From the NCBI GenBank assembly GCA_014728295.1, contig WJLW01000123.1:32070-96069 (forward strand): DNA of 64,000 bases, given 5' to 3'. A model generated the notes under the pieces. The model saw only the letters and a program-made list of their open reading frames with translations. It made no database searches and had not been told where the DNA came from. The position numbers and the translations under genes were made by a program. This document shows positions 63,747-64,000 of this stretch, in pieces (position 1 is the stretch's first letter; every line of letters starts with the position of its first letter). This DNA comes from Chitinivibrionales bacterium. GTDB lineage: Bacteria > Fibrobacterota > Chitinivibrionia > Chitinivibrionales > WJKA01.

Positions 63747-64000
63747 ATGAAGCGTACGCAATTTCTTTCTGATGAAGAAGCAATTACCCTTTATCTGAAA
63801 GAAATCAGTAAGTACAAACCGGTCAAGGCTGAAGAAGAAGCCAAACTGGCGGTTCGCATTCGCAAAGGTGATAAGCGCGCGCTTGACAAGCTGGTCAAAG
63901 CAAATCTGCGTTTCGTCGTTTCGGTAGCCCGCAATTACCAGAACCAGGGCGTGGCGCTTTCGGACTTGATCAATGAGGGCAACCTGGGATTGATCAGAGC
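63747..64000 (+). CDS. rpoD: RpoD-type sigma-70 factor, partial (5' end only)
   Basis: I translated 84 residues before the window ends. They start MKRTQFLSDEEAITLYLKEI and continue through region 1.2 (AEEEAKLAVRIRKGDKRALDKLVKANLRFVVSVARNYQNQG) into region 2.1-2.2 (LSDLINEGNLGLIRA), the core-RNA-polymerase binding part. There is no long region 1.1, as in the compact primary sigma factors of Bacteroidetes, Chlorobi and relatives. A strong GGAGGAG lies 6 nt before the ATG. It is either the housekeeping sigma or a close group 2 relative. Confidence 0.88.
   Translation, partial: MKRTQFLSDEEAITLYLKEISKYKPVKAEEEAKLAVRIRKGDKRALDKLVKANLRFVVSVARNYQNQGVALSDLINEGNLGLIR

Noticed and set aside
1..64000. 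tRNA genes, CRISPR arrays, insertion sequences or prophage
   Set aside because: No intergenic gap shows a cloverleaf with a TTCRA arm, spaced direct repeats, a transposase or an integrase.

Overview
The window (about 52% GC by eye) is gene-dense bacterial chromosome with about 51 protein genes or gene remnants, no rRNA, no tRNA found, no CRISPR array and no insertion sequence. The kind of organism is inferred, not certain. The last gene starts like the short primary sigma factors of the Bacteroidetes/Chlorobi/Fibrobacteres (FCB) group. Two secreted enzymes end in domains that resemble the C-terminal sorting or FlgD-like domains of that group. Sulfatases, a beta-helix glycoside-hydrolase-like protein and a GDSL-type esterase suggest a polysaccharide degrader. 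A planctomycete/lentisphaera-type (PVC) host is the main alternative.

Layout. 1-3113: divergent carbohydrate-active genes (a beta-helix protein cut by the window edge, and an SGNH esterase). 3127-8522 (minus): formate-THF ligase, a two-ACT protein with a degenerate SerB-like domain, a DUF423 membrane protein, and a Hanks-type kinase gene broken by an in-frame TAA. 8750-12842 (plus): hemQ-hemE-hemH-hemY, the coproporphyrin-dependent heme route. 12946-15490: a sulfatase and a divergent AraC regulator. 15558-18047: a cyclic-nucleotide-domain/DUF4388 protein and a GpgS-like glycosyltransferase. 18199-26677 (plus): a tight eight-gene operon hemX-hemA-sirC-hemC-cobA/hemD-ahbC-ahbD-ahbAB, the siroheme-dependent heme route. 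26670-34276: squalene/phytoene synthase, a Tat-exported sulfatase, two acetyltransferases, superoxide dismutase and gamma-glutamyltranspeptidase. 34474-40487: RluA-type pseudouridine synthase, response regulator, ComEC, TauE/SafE transporter and Bpt transferase. 40615-46255: a sugar-kinase/uridylyltransferase fusion, acetyl-CoA synthetase and an OFA-type transporter. 46426-50770: glycine cleavage genes gcvT-H-PA-PB. 50792-58515 (minus): ptsI, a sigma-54 regulator, then hypC-hypD-hypE-hypX. 58688-62426 (minus): zwf, a decayed PDZ fragment, a MATE transporter and a Crp/Fnr regulator. 62542-64000: a divergent ferredoxin-like protein and the start of a sigma-70 gene.

How it fits together. The strongest theme is heme made by two routes that meet at coproheme. 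The HemE/HemY/HemH/HemQ route uses oxygen or peroxide; the Ahb route (siroheme to heme by AhbAB, AhbC, AhbD) is anaerobic. HypX, which makes the CO ligand of [NiFe]-hydrogenase from formyl-THF, formate-THF ligase, superoxide dismutase and an Fnr-type regulator with a nearby Fnr-like box fit an organism that moves between oxic and anoxic conditions. A second theme is degenerate catalytic domains kept inside intact genes: the SerB-like domain, the ArsC-like domain of the sigma-54 regulator, the metallo-beta-lactamase-like tail of ComEC, and a cyclic-nucleotide domain without its usual arginine.
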